Below, in pieces: positions 8,832 to 17,122 of a stretch of DNA of 64,000 bases. A model generated the notes under the pieces. It was not told the origin of the DNA. It did no database searches and saw only the letters and a list, made by a program, of their open reading frames with translations. This DNA is from G963720475 sp963720475 (GTDB taxonomy: Bacteria > Actinomycetota > Thermoleophilia > Solirubrobacterales > Thermoleophilaceae). Within the stretch, counting starts at the first letter, position 1; every line of letters begins with the position of its first letter. The stretch is from the NCBI GenBank assembly GCA_963720475.1, contig OY970394.1:434001-498000 (forward strand), written 5' to 3'. A program made the translations under genes and the position numbers.

Positions 8832-9743
8832 ATGCGCATACAAACAACCACGAGACGGGATTGGGTGGTCGCCGAACGGGCCGATCGCCAGTACGGCGTG
8901 GTGACCCGCCAGCAGCTGCTGGCTTCCGGGTTGCGCACGGACACGATCGGGCGTGCCGTGCGCGCGGGGCGGCTGCGGCCGATGTTCGGCGGCGTGTATT
9001 CACTGGTCGGGTATGGAGCGCTGAGCCAGGAGGGCTGGTGGATGGGCGCGTTGCTCGCGTGCGGAGAGGGTTCGGCGCTGTCACACGATGCCGCTGGAGT
9101 CTTCTGGCGTTTCTTCAACGCGCCGCGCCTTCCGATTCACGTGACGACGGCCGGCCAGCGGATGCGTGCCGAACCGCGGATAAGGACCCACCGCCTCGAT
9201 CTGCCCACGGCCGACACCGTCGTTCGCGACCGGCTCCGCATCACCACCCCGGGTCGTACGATCGTCGACATGGCGGCCGGGCGGGACGGCCGGGAGCTGC
9301 GCGGGATCGTCGAGCGGGCGCAGGACGTCCGCCGCTTCCATCCCAACCAGATCCAGACGATCCTCGATCGTCCGGCTCAACTTCGCGGCGTCGGCGGGTT
9401 GCGTGATCTGCTGGTGCTGATTGGGTCTGACGCAGATGGGGCGAAGAGCAAACTGGAGCGGCTGTTCCTCGCCCTCGTGCGGCGCCATCGGTTGGCCTTA
9501 CCGGAGGTCAACGTGAGGGTCGAAGGGCGCGAGCGCGACTTCGTCTGGCGCGAGCAGCGGCTGGTGGTCGAGACCGACGGCTACCGCTACCACTCATCGC
9601 GGCAGGCCCAGCGCCGCGACCGAAAGCGCGATCGCGAACTGACGGCAGCCGGCTGGCGGCCGGCACGGTTCACCTACGAGGAGGTCGCATTCGAGCCCGA
9701 CGAAGTGGCGCTCGAACTCGCCCGCCTTCTCCATACTCGCTGA
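8832..9743 (+). CDS. AbiEi-type winged helix plus DUF559 nuclease-like protein (no. 1)
   Basis: A 303-residue protein. Residues about 15-65 (YGVVTRQQLLASGL, then GVYSLVG) form the helix-turn-helix seen in AbiEi-type antitoxins. The C-terminal 90 residues match DUF559, a Vsr/PD-(D/E)XK-like fold, with the DFVW...VVETDGYRYH signature carrying the acidic residues. Such proteins are numerous and orphan in Solirubrobacterales-like genomes; no toxin gene is adjacent. ATG at 8832 is used, but GTG at 8865 is possible because the paralogue aligns well from there. The next gene begins immediately after the stop (TGAATG). Confidence 0.8.
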   Translation: MRIQTTTRRDWVVAERADRQYGVVTRQQLLASGLRTDTIGRAVRAGRLRPMFGGVYSLVGYGALSQEGWWMGALLACGEGSALSHDAAGVFWRFFNAPRLPIHVTTAGQRMRAEPRIRTHRLDLPTADTVVRDRLRITTPGRTIVDMAAGRDGRELRGIVERAQDVRRFHPNQIQTILDRPAQLRGVGGLRDLLVLIGSDADGAKSKLERLFLALVRRHRLALPEVNVRVEGRERDFVWREQRLVVETDGYRYHSSRQAQRRDRKRDRELTAAGWRPARFTYEEVAFEPDEVALELARLLHTR

Positions 9744-10679
9744 ATGCCTCGCCGAACCCGCCTGCTTCTCCTCCCCTTCATTGCTGCTTTTTTCATACTG
9801 GGTTGCGGCTCGAGCGCCGACCAGTCGCCCGCGGCGTTCAAGGCCGAGGTCAAGCGCACCCGCGTCGGAAGCGACACGATCGCGTGGTACGAGCGCGGGC
9901 AGGGCGCTCCGCTCGTCCTCTTGATCGGGACCGGCTCGACGATGGCCGAGTGGGACCCGGCGCTGCTGCGGCTGCTGGCCGAGAAGCGGCGGCTGATCCT
10001 GCTCGACTACCCCGGTATCGGACGCTCGTCGAAGCTCAGTCGCGGTCGGACCTCGTTCCCGCTGCTGGCCGACACGGTCGCCGACTTCATGAGCGCGATC
10101 GGCACGCCCCGCGCCGACGTGCTCGGCTGGTCGATGGGCGGCTTCGTCGCGCAGCAGCTCGCCGTCCGCCATCCCGACCGGGTCCGGCGTCTGATCCTCG
10201 CCGGGACCAACCCGGGCGGCCGCCGGGCCGTGCTCGGGTCGTCCCAGGCGCAGGAGCTCGACAACAATCCCGACCCGAGCGACGCGGAGGTGCTGAAGGT
10301 CCTCTACCCGCCGACCAGGCAAGGCCAGGCCGCGGGCCGAACCTTCCTCAGCCGGCTCGAGCGCGCAAGCGACAGCGGCGAGATCCCCGACGACTTCGAT
10401 GTCCCGCGCGCGACGGTCGAGGCCCAGGTCGCCGCGGAGGACCCGTGGCTGCGCAGCGAGGAAAACGCCCGGGCGCTGGAGCGCCTGCGCATACCCGTGC
10501 TGTCCACGGGAGGCACGCGCGATCCCGTCACCCCGCCCGCAAACGCCAAGACAATCGCCACGCTGATCCCGCAGGGCAAGCTCGACCTCTTCACGCGCGC
10601 GTCGCACGCGTTTCTGTTCCAGTTCCACGAGCGCTTCGCGCGCTCGGCGCTGACGTTCCTCGAGCGCCGCGGCGACTAG
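9744..10679 (+). CDS. Alpha/beta hydrolase, probable lipoprotein
   Basis: A 311-residue protein with an N-terminal signal peptide and lipobox (LGCG, Cys at about 21), so probably lipid-anchored on the outer face of the membrane. The hydrolase core is complete: the nucleophile elbow GWSMGG near 130, an acid in GGTRDP near 255 and His in ASHAFLF near 290. The ATG abuts the stop of the DUF559 gene, so the two are probably co-transcribed. Substrate unknown; the relatives are generic esterases and haloperoxidase-like enzymes. Confidence 0.85.
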   Translation: MPRRTRLLLLPFIAAFFILGCGSSADQSPAAFKAEVKRTRVGSDTIAWYERGQGAPLVLLIGTGSTMAEWDPALLRLLAEKRRLILLDYPGIGRSSKLSRGRTSFPLLADTVADFMSAIGTPRADVLGWSMGGFVAQQLAVRHPDRVRRLILAGTNPGGRRAVLGSSQAQELDNNPDPSDAEVLKVLYPPTRQGQAAGRTFLSRLERASDSGEIPDDFDVPRATVEAQVAAEDPWLRSEENARALERLRIPVLSTGGTRDPVTPPANAKTIATLIPQGKLDLFTRASHAFLFQFHERFARSALTFLERRGD

Positions 10680-10682
10680 ACT
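10677..10682 (+). promoter_or_regulatory. Putative -10 box (TAGACT) of the DUF2510-YbjQ gene
   Basis: TAGACT includes the TAG stop codon of the upstream hydrolase and lies seven bases before an ATC codon where the DUF2510 protein appears to begin. It has the same geometry as other leaderless leaders in the window. Confidence 0.45.
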
Positions 10683-10689
10683 CGCGCCC

Positions 10690-11235
10690 ATCGCCGACGA
10701 GACGATCGACAGCCCGTCCGAGAACGCCGCCGCCGGGTGGTACCCCGACTCGGAGCAGCCCGGGATGCTTCGCTACTGGGACGGAAGCCAGTGGACTGAG
10801 CACCGGGCGCAGGGCCACGACGGCTCCCCGCAGGCGCAGGCGCCGAGCGCGACGACAGGGCCCGAGCCGGGGCAGATCGGTGCCCCGCTGACGGGCTACC
10901 ACGGGCCGCCCGTCCTGATCACGACGATGAACGACCTTCCCGGCTACGAGATCGAAGAGGTGTTCGGCGAGGTCTTCGGGCTGATCGTGCGCGCGCGCAA
11001 TGTGTTCTCGAACATCGGCGCGTCGTTCCGGACGATCGCCGGCGGCGAGGCGCAGGGCTACACCAAGCTGCTCTCTGACAGCCGCCTCGAGGCCACCGCG
11101 CGGCTGCGCGACGCGGCGCAACAGGTCGGCGCCAACGCCGTCATCGCGATGCGCTTCGACTGCAACGACGTCGCCGACGTGATGAGCGAGGTCGCGGCCT
11201 ACGGCACGGCCGTGCGCGTGCGCAAGCTCGACTGA
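10690..11235 (+). CDS. DUF2510 plus YbjQ (heavy-metal-binding domain) protein
   Basis: The N-terminus carries a DUF2510 motif, AAGWYPDSEQPGMLRYWDG, common in actinobacterial proteins. The rest is a YbjQ/DUF74 domain (about residues 75-180; TTMNDLPGYEI, then ARLRDAAQQVGANAVIAMRFD), a pentameric fold of unclear function despite its metal-binding name. No ATG, GTG or TTG precedes the DUF2510 motif in frame before an upstream stop. ATG at 10765 would cut the motif in half. ATC at 10690, seven bases after a TAGACT box, is therefore the best start candidate; length would be 181 residues. Confidence 0.75.
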   Translation: MADETIDSPSENAAAGWYPDSEQPGMLRYWDGSQWTEHRAQGHDGSPQAQAPSATTGPEPGQIGAPLTGYHGPPVLITTMNDLPGYEIEEVFGEVFGLIVRARNVFSNIGASFRTIAGGEAQGYTKLLSDSRLEATARLRDAAQQVGANAVIAMRFDCNDVADVMSEVAAYGTAVRVRKLD

Positions 11236-11236
11236 G

Positions 11237-11324
11237 CGGAGGGGGAGGGATTCGAACCCCCGAGGGACCGAAGGCCCCTAGCGACTTTCAAGGCCGCCGC
11301 ATTCAACCGCTCTGCCACCCCTCC
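11237..11324 (-). tRNA. tRNA-Ser (anticodon TGA)
   Basis: An 88-base tRNA on the minus strand. The acceptor arm GGAGGGG pairs with CCCCTCC, followed by discriminator G; CCA is not encoded. The anticodon loop CTTGAAA gives TGA (bases 11288-11290), which reads UCN serine codons. A long variable arm (about 14 bases, TAGGGGCC...GGTCCCTC) confirms a class II tRNA, and the T-loop GGTTCGAATCC is intact. Confidence 0.95.
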
Positions 11325-11386
11325 GTGCGTGGCTCAGGATGACACGCCCGCCCCCCGCCCCTAGCGCGGCGCTGCACGGCGCGGGC

Positions 11387-11392
11387 TACCCT
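11387..11392 (+). promoter_or_regulatory. Putative -10 box (TACCCT) of the LVIVD gene
   Basis: TACCCT ends six bases before ATC at 11399, from where a clean signal peptide (IKRILAPLVTIAFFALAAA) would be read. This is the same geometry as other leaderless promoters here. Confidence 0.4.
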
Positions 11393-11398
11393 TTTTCG

Positions 11399-13317
11399 AT
11401 CAAGCGCATACTGGCCCCATTAGTCACGATTGCGTTCTTCGCTCTCGCCGCTGCGACCGCCCAGGCCCACCCGGCCGTCACGGCGCAGGCGCCGTCGGAC
11501 CCGATCAACGACCTCTTCGCGCTCGGGCAGGGCTTCGGGCAAACGCCCACGAGGGTGCCGACCGAGCGACGCGCCGAACCGCCGCTAGTGGCGACGCCGC
11601 GGGCGCAGTGCGCCTCCGGCGATCGCACCGAGCCCGGCATCCAGGGCCGCGTCCCGGCAGGCACCGCCAACAACGGGTTCACCTGCAACACGACGCTCGT
11701 CGGCCAGCACGGCTCCTCCGGCGGCTTCAAGGTCTACCGCTATACGGACAAACAGGGTCGCGACTGCGCGTTCTACGACACGAGCCTGCTCTTCCCGCTG
11801 AACGCGCTCCATCCCGAGGGGCGCTTCGTCCGGCGTCGCGGTCCTCGACATGAGCGAACCCGGAGCGCCCGCTGCAGACCGACCTGCTGACGGCGTTCCC
11901 GATGCAGACGCCGCACGAGTCGGTGAACGTCAACGCAAAGCGCGGGCTGATCGCCGCGGTATCGGGCAACCCGGCGACCAGCCCGGGCTTGGTCGCGGTC
12001 TACGACATGAGCAACGACTGCCGCCACCCCGTCCTCCAGTCCACGTACCCGACCGCGCGCATCGGCCATGAGAGCGGGTTCTCCTCGGACGGGCGGACCT
12101 TCTACGCGACGGGCACGGCGCAGCCCGGGATCACCGCCGTCGACGTGACTGACCCAAAGGACCCGCATGCGATCTGGCACGGCAACATCTCATCGCACGG
12201 GATGTCGCTCAGCGACGACGGCAACCGCGGCTACCTCGCGGACACCAGCGGCCAGATGGTGATCATCGATACCAGCGAGATCCAGGCGCGCAAGCGCAAC
12301 CCGCAGGTGCGCGAGCTCAGCCGGCTGACGTGGAACAGCGCCACGATCCCGCAGAACGCGATCCCCTTCAAACGCGACGGCAAGCCCTACGTGCTCGAGG
12401 TCGACGAGTACAGCGGGGGTTCGACCACGCGCGGCGACAGGAACCCGGACGCGGTCGGTGCGGCGCGGATCATTGACATCTCCGACGAGACCAAGCCGAG
12501 GGTGGTCTCGAACCTGCGCCTCCAGGTGAACCAGCCGGCCGAGCACGCAGCAGCCGCCAACGACCCCGGCGCGCTAAGCCCCGTCCAAGGGTACGGCGCG
12601 CACTACTGCAACATCCCGACACCCGACGACCCGCTCGTGGTGGCGTGCTCGTTCATCGTCTCGGGGCTGCGCGTGTTCGACATCTCGAATTTGATCGCGC
12701 CGAAGGAGATCGCCTATTTCGTCGCCCCGACGACGGCGGCCCGCTTCGAGACCGGCTATCAGGCGAGCAACTTCGCGATGTCGATGCCCGCGTTCGCCCC
12801 GGAGCGCCGTGAGGTCTGGTACTCGGACGGCGTGACCGGCTTCTACGCGGTGCGGGTCGCAAAGAATGTGTGGCCGACCGCCGGCCCGAAGTGCCTTCCC
12901 CGCAGCTTGTCGGTGACCAAGCGCGGGATCGGCGCGGTCCGCATCGGGCGAAAGCGCGAAACGGTGCTGCGCGACGCGGGGAAGGCCGCCGTCGAGGCGG
13001 GCAGCCGCTCGCTCCGCTTCTGCGTCCGCCGCGGGGGCGCGGTGCTCGCGACGCTCGACAAGGGACGCGTGACGTCCGTGTTCTCGACCTCCAAGGGCCA
13101 CCGCGTCAAGGGGGTCCGCCGCGGGACAAAGGCCACCCGCGCCGCCAGGACCCTCAAGCGCTCCGCCAAGGTCCGAAGCAAGCTGACCGTGCTCTACAAC
13201 GGCCGCGTTATCGCGGGCGTGAAGAAGGGCCGCGTGCGCTTCCTCGGCGCGGTCGACAACACCCGCGCGCGCAGCGCGAAGGAGCTCCGCAAGGACCTCC
13301 GGCGCGCCGGGCTCTAG
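11399..13317 (+). CDS. Secreted LVIVD-repeat protein (two frameshifts)
   Basis: An exported protein of about 640 residues with a signal peptide (cleavage near AQAHP) and a beta-propeller-like region with LVIVD-type repeats (GLVAVYDMS, ITAVDVTDP, MVIIDTSEI, LRVFDIS). A basic C-terminal domain follows. The frame must be moved twice, each time by one extra base, near 11820 (gggg run) and near 11869 (ccc run); between them ...VAVLDMSEPGAP reads well. Both are probably sequence errors. ATG at 11339 is the canonical start but gives an odd 20-residue leader; ATC at 11399 fits both promoter and signal peptide. Function unknown. Confidence 0.75.
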
Positions 13318-13329
13318 CCCCGCCGACGG

Positions 13330-14573
13330 CTAGCCCACAGCCTCGATCACCGCGGGCGCGCCGAACGGCACGAGTACCTCCGGCAGCTCGATCGTCCCGT
13401 CGTCGCGCTGGCCGTTCTCGACCAGCGCGATGATCGTGCGGCCGACGGCGATCGCCGTGCCGTTGAGCGTGGCGACGTGCTCGACCCCGCCTCGGCGCGA
13501 TGGCGGACGTCGAGCCGCCGCGCCTGGAAGTCGGTCGTGTTCGAGCACGAGGTCAGCTCGCGGTAGGCGCCCTGCCCGGGAAGCCACGCCTCGAGGTCGT
13601 ACTTCTTCGCCGCCGAGGAGCCGAGGTCGTCCACCGGGATGTTCACCACTCGGTAGGGCAGCCCCAGCGCCTGGAAGATCTCCTCCTCGATCGCGAGCAG
13701 GCGCTCGTGCTCCGCCTCGGCCTCGGCCGGCTCGACGAACGCGAACATCTCGAGCTTGTCGAACTGGTGCACGCGGAAGATCCCGCGCGTGTCCTTGCCC
13801 GCTGCCCCCGCCTCGCGGCGAAAGCACGACGAGAACCCCGCGTAGCGGAGCGGCAGCGACCCGGCCTCGAGGATCTCGCCGGCGTGGAGCGATGCGAGCG
13901 CGACCTCCGAGGTGCCGGCGAGGTAGAGGTCGTCGTCGGGCAGGGCGTAGATCTGCTGCTCGGTGTCCGGCAGGAAGCCGGTGCCGAACAGCGCCTCCTC
14001 GCGCACGAGCACCGGCGTCACGGTGGGGACGAAGCCCTTCTCTCCGAGCAGCTCGACCCCCCAGCGGATCAGCGCGAGCTCGAGCAGCACGAGCGGGCCC
14101 TTGAGGTAGGCGAAGCGCGATCCCGCGACGCGCGCGCCCGCTTCCATGTCCACGAGGTCGCCGAGCAGCTCCAGGTGATCGCGGCCCGTGCGTCCGCCGT
14201 CGCCCACCTCGCGCAGGACCTCCTCGGCGTCGGGGGCCGACTCGGACGGCGGATTCGGCAGCGTGGCGAGCGCCTGCCGCAGCTCCCCTTCCACCTCGTC
14301 GAGCTGTGCCTGGAGCTCCTTCTCCCGGCCGCCGAGGGCGCGCATCTCCGCGATCGCGGCCTCGGCGTCGCCACCCGAGCGCTTGGCCTCGGCAATCGCG
14401 TCGTTGGCGGCCTTCTTCGTCGCGCTCAGCCCCTCGCGCTCGGGCAACAGCTCCCGCCGGCGGGCGTCGAGCTCGAGCGCGCGGTCGAGCGCCTCGGCAG
14501 CCTCCGGCCCGCGGCGCGCCAAGGCGTCCCGCGTCGGCGCGGGATCGTCGCGAATCGTCTTCAGGTCGAGCAC
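13330..14573 (-). CDS. serS: Seryl-tRNA synthetase (one frameshift)
   Basis: Charges tRNA-Ser with serine in the cytoplasm. The N-terminal coiled-coil tRNA-binding arm (about 30-105) and the class II core are clear: TSEVALASLHAGE, FRREAGAAGKDTRGIFRVHQF (motif 2 region) and LNGTAIAVGRTIIALVENGQ (motif 3). GTG at 14573 encodes the usual MLDLKTIRDDP start. The reading frame breaks between 13484 and 13500, just before motif 3. Here one base is missing or two are extra, unlike the plus-one shifts elsewhere. Since the enzyme is essential, a sequencing error is likely. A tRNA-Ser lies 2 kb away. Confidence 0.92.
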
Positions 14574-14602
14574 GCGCGCGACGCCTCAGCCCGTCAGGCG
14601 CT

Positions 14603-15046
14603 CTAGCGCAGCTGCGGTGGAATCGTGCACTCGCTCGCCGGCTTCGGCTTGTCCTTCGGCTGGCCGGCGTAGGCGCAGACGAAGCGCGCCACGAGGTTCG
14701 CGTCGTCGCCGACGACGATGTTCGCGGGCATGATCGCGCCCGAGAAGCCTCCGTTGCGCAGCGCGAACAGGACGTCCTTGGCGCTCTCCTTGCGCGTGTC
14801 GAGGTTCGGGCCGTTCGTCCGCTCGGAGTACTTGAGCTGACCCTCGGGGACCGAGCCCGACGAGGCCGCAGCGCTCAGCGTGTGGCAGCCGCTGCAGCGC
14901 TGGTTGAAGATCTCGGCGCCCTCGCGCATCCCCGGGTCCTGCTTCGAAACCTCGATCTCCTGCTCGCCGCAGCCGACCGCGAAAAGCGCGACCGACGCCG
15001 CGAGCCCGCAGGCGGGCAGGGCGAGTTTCTGGCGTGTCCGGCGCAC
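14603..15046 (-). CDS. Cytochrome c lipoprotein
   Basis: A 147-residue exported single-haem protein. A signal peptide with lipobox (FAVGCG) is followed by a c-type haem site CSGCH near 50-54. The distal Met is probably in GAIMPAN, as in class I cytochromes c. The GTG start at 15046 lies eight bases from a TAGTAT box. It is divergent from a cupredoxin gene with which it shares a symmetric promoter, so the two probably form one extracytoplasmic electron-transfer unit. Confidence 0.88.
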   Translation of the reverse strand: MRRTRQKLALPACGLAASVALFAVGCGEQEIEVSKQDPGMREGAEIFNQRCSGCHTLSAAASSGSVPEGQLKYSERTNGPNLDTRKESAKDVLFALRNGGFSGAIMPANIVVGDDANLVARFVCAYAGQPKDKPKPASECTIPPQLR

Positions 15047-15054
15047 GAGCGCGG

Positions 15055-15061
15055 ATACTAT
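15055..15061. promoter_or_regulatory. Symmetric divergent -10 box (ATACTAT)
   Basis: Read on the plus strand, TACTAT (15056-15061) lies 10 bases before the GTG of the cupredoxin gene. Read on the minus strand, TAGTAT (15060-15055) lies eight bases before the GTG of the cytochrome c gene. The two boxes overlap almost fully, so one melted region may serve both directions. Confidence 0.5.
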
Positions 15062-15071
15062 CCGCCGCCTC

Positions 15072-15464
15072 GTGGGCCGCTTCGCGCCGATACAGACCGC
15101 CCTCGCGCTCGCCGCCGCCGCGGCCGTCGCGAGCGGATGTGGCGACGACAAGTCGGAGGGGAAGACGGTCACCGTGGACGGGGCCCAACCCGTCCCGGTG
15201 GTCGCGAAGGAGTACTCGTTCGACCCCAAGACGATCGTCGTCGACCGCCCGAGTGCGAGCAAGGCCTCGCTCGACCTGAAGCTGGAGAACGAGGGCGAGC
15301 TTGCACACGACCTGAAGGTGGGCGACGCGGGCGCCACTCCTGTGATCACCGGCGGCAAGTCCGCCGACCTGAAGCTCGACCTCGAGCCGGGCACGTACGA
15401 CTTCATCTGCACCGTCGGCGACCACGAGCAATTGGGAATGAAGGGGAAGATCGAGGTTCGTTGA
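15072..15464 (+). CDS. Cupredoxin-domain lipoprotein
   Basis: A 130-residue exported blue-copper-like protein. A signal peptide with lipobox (VASGCG) is followed by a plastocyanin/azurin-type beta-sandwich. The type 1 copper ligands can be placed as His in ELAHDLKV, Cys and His in FICTVGDHEQ, and Met in LGMKGK. The GTG start at 15072 is 26 bases from the divergent cytochrome c start. The pair suggests periplasmic-side electron transfer. Confidence 0.85.
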   Translation: MGRFAPIQTALALAAAAAVASGCGDDKSEGKTVTVDGAQPVPVVAKEYSFDPKTIVVDRPSASKASLDLKLENEGELAHDLKVGDAGATPVITGGKSADLKLDLEPGTYDFICTVGDHEQLGMKGKIEVR

Positions 15465-15537
15465 AACAGTCAGCCGCCCCGGCGGCGGCGTGACGACCAG
15501 CTTTTTGAGCGAAGGATCGCTCTCGGTCGTCTACATC

Positions 15538-15570
15538 GGCGGCGATCAAGTCGCTGCCGGGGCCTTTTTT
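15538..15570 (+). terminator. Possible terminator after the cupredoxin gene
   Basis: GGCGGCGA-TCAAG-TCGCTGCC forms an eight-pair stem with one G-U pair, followed after six bases by a run of six T. The gap between stem and T run is wider than usual, so the assignment is weak. Confidence 0.3.
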
Positions 15571-15645
15571 CGCCCTGCCCACCCCGCCCTGCAAGCCGGA
15601 TTGCACGCGCAGGCAAACGGGTACCGTTTTGACAGACTGAGTCCG

Positions 15646-16596
15646 ATGCGCGCAATCTGGAAGGGCACGATTTCTTTCGGGCTCGTGAACATCCCGATCG
15701 CGATCGGGATAGCGACCCAGCGGTCGGACCCCAAGTTCCGCACGCTCGACGCCGAGAAGCTCGAGCCGATCCGCCAGCAGCTCTACTCGCCCGCGCGCGA
15801 TGAGACGATCGAGCGCACCGAGACGGTCAAGGGCTACGAGGTGTCGAAGGGAAGCTTCGTCGTCGTCACCGACGAGGAGCTCGAGAGCGTCGCCGTCGAG
15901 CGACGGCGCACGATCGACATGCTCGCGTTCATCGACGCCGACGAGGTGGACCCTGTCTACTTTGACCGCAGCTACTACACCGAGCCGCAGGAAAACGCCG
16001 AGAAGCCCTACGCGCTGCTGGTGAAGACGCTCGAGGAGACCGGCAAGGTCGGCGTCGGCAAGCTGGTGCTGTCGGCGAAGGAGCACCTCGTGCTGCTGCG
16101 CCCGTCGGGCGAGGCGCTCGTGATCGAGCTCCTCTTCTACCCGGAGGACGTGCGTTCGAAGAAGGAGATCGAGGACCGCATCTCGTCGACGAAGGTGACG
16201 AAGGCGGAGCTCGACATGGCGCGGGAGCTCGTCGAGAGCCTCGCGAAGCCGTTCGATCCGGACGAGTACGAGAACGAGCACAAGCGCGAGCTGATGCAGA
16301 TGATCGAGCGCAAGGTCGCCGGCGAGGAGGTGACGGCGCCAGTCGAGGAGGCCGCCGAGCCGACCCCCGTGCCCGATCTGATGGCCGCGCTCAAGGCTTC
16401 GATCGAGCAGTCGAAGGAGAAGGCGCCGACGAAGACGGCGAAGGCCAACGGCGCCGGAGCGAAGAAGTCGCCGAAGAAGCGCTCGACGGCGAAGAAGCCT
16501 GCCGCGAAGAAGACCGCTGCTAAGAAGACCGCAGCGAAGAAGCCTGCCGCGAAGAAGACCGCGGCTAAGAAGAAAGCCGCTTCGAAAAGCGGATGA
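15646..16596 (+). CDS. ku: Ku protein (bacterial NHEJ)
   Basis: A 316-residue homodimeric DNA-end-binding protein of bacterial non-homologous end joining. The start MRAIWKGTISFGLVNIP is diagnostic, and the core ends near residue 225. The C-terminus is a long lysine/alanine tail with AAKKTAAKKPAAKK-type repeats, as in some actinobacterial Ku proteins, where such tails bind DNA. ATG at 15646 is chosen over upstream in-frame starts because it matches the family N-terminus. No ligD is in the window. The 3' end overlaps the convergent ATPase gene by 32 bases. Confidence 0.95.
   Translation: MRAIWKGTISFGLVNIPIAIGIATQRSDPKFRTLDAEKLEPIRQQLYSPARDETIERTETVKGYEVSKGSFVVVTDEELESVAVERRRTIDMLAFIDADEVDPVYFDRSYYTEPQENAEKPYALLVKTLEETGKVGVGKLVLSAKEHLVLLRPSGEALVIELLFYPEDVRSKKEIEDRISSTKVTKAELDMARELVESLAKPFDPDEYENEHKRELMQMIERKVAGEEVTAPVEEAAEPTPVPDLMAALKASIEQSKEKAPTKTAKANGAGAKKSPKKRSTAKKPAAKKTAAKKTAAKKPAAKKTAAKKKAASKSG
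16492..16580 (+). repeat. Lysine/alanine-rich repeats in the Ku tail
   Basis: Imperfect tandem units of 15 bases (gcgaagaagaccgct-like) encode KKTAA/KKPAA steps in the C-terminal tail of Ku. Copy number of such repeats often varies between strains. Confidence 0.7.
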
Positions 16597-17011
16597 CCGT
16601 GCCGTCCGCGGCGGGGCGGACGTCCACGTCGTCCATCAGCGCGCCGATCGTGCGCAGGCCGCGGCCGCGCTCGGGCATCGCACCCCGCGCCACGCGCGGC
16701 ACGAAGTTGCCCCGGTCGGAGACGTAGAAGGCGAGCGCGCCATCCTCGAGCCGCGCCTGCAGGGCGATCTCGTCGCCGCTGCCGGACGAGCCGTGCTCGA
16801 TCGCGTTCGCGGCCGCCTCACTCGCGGCGACGGTGACCCAGAAGCTGTCCTCGTCGTCGAACCCCGCAGCCTTCGCCGCCCGCAGTGCGAACTCGCGCAC
16901 CTCGGGCAGGCGGGTCAACTCTGCGGCGATCGCCAGCGACCGGGTCCCGATCCGTCCAGGTGCCCGGTTGTCACTCGTCTTTCCTGCCAATAGCTCAGTC
17001 GTTTTCGTCAT
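16565..17011 (-). CDS. RsbW-like anti-sigma ATPase (HATPase_c)
   Basis: A 148-residue GHKL-fold protein similar to serine-protein kinases that bind anti-anti-sigma factors or sigma factors. The N box is EAAANAIEHG near 64-73, the G1 box is SDRGNFVP near 98-105, and GRGLRTIGALMDDVDV carries the G2 region. No partner anti-anti-sigma gene is adjacent. ATG at 17011 heads a 110-base divergent region with direct repeats and a hairpin. Confidence 0.85.
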   Translation of the reverse strand: MTKTTELLAGKTSDNRAPGRIGTRSLAIAAELTRLPEVREFALRAAKAAGFDDEDSFWVTVAASEAAANAIEHGSSGSGDEIALQARLEDGALAFYVSDRGNFVPRVARGAMPERGRGLRTIGALMDDVDVRPAADGTVIRFSKRLSS

Positions 17012-17024
17012 GGCCCCCCAGCCG

Positions 17025-17072
17025 ATCAGACCTGAAATATCCCCGCTCCGGGGGATTTCTAGTCATCAGACC
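17025..17072. promoter_or_regulatory. Operator-like site: direct repeats flanking a hairpin
   Basis: ATCAGACC occurs twice, at 17025-17032 and 17065-17072, exactly 40 bases apart (about four helical turns). Between them ATCCCC-gctccg-GGGGAT (17039-17056) is an inverted repeat. The block lies between the divergent ATPase and flavin reductase genes. The binding protein is unknown. Confidence 0.4.
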
Positions 17073-17122
17073 GAGTGGCAACGCGCCACACGCCCGCCCC
17101 CGGTACCGGTATATAGACGCCC

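Noticed and set aside
8832..9743. Type IV toxin-antitoxin system
   Set aside because: Only the AbiEi-type helix-turn-helix is shared; no AbiEii-like nucleotidyltransferase gene is adjacent to either copy.
16492..16580. CRISPR-like array
   Set aside because: The repeats are coding (Lys/Ala tail of Ku), have no spacers, and no cas genes are in the window.
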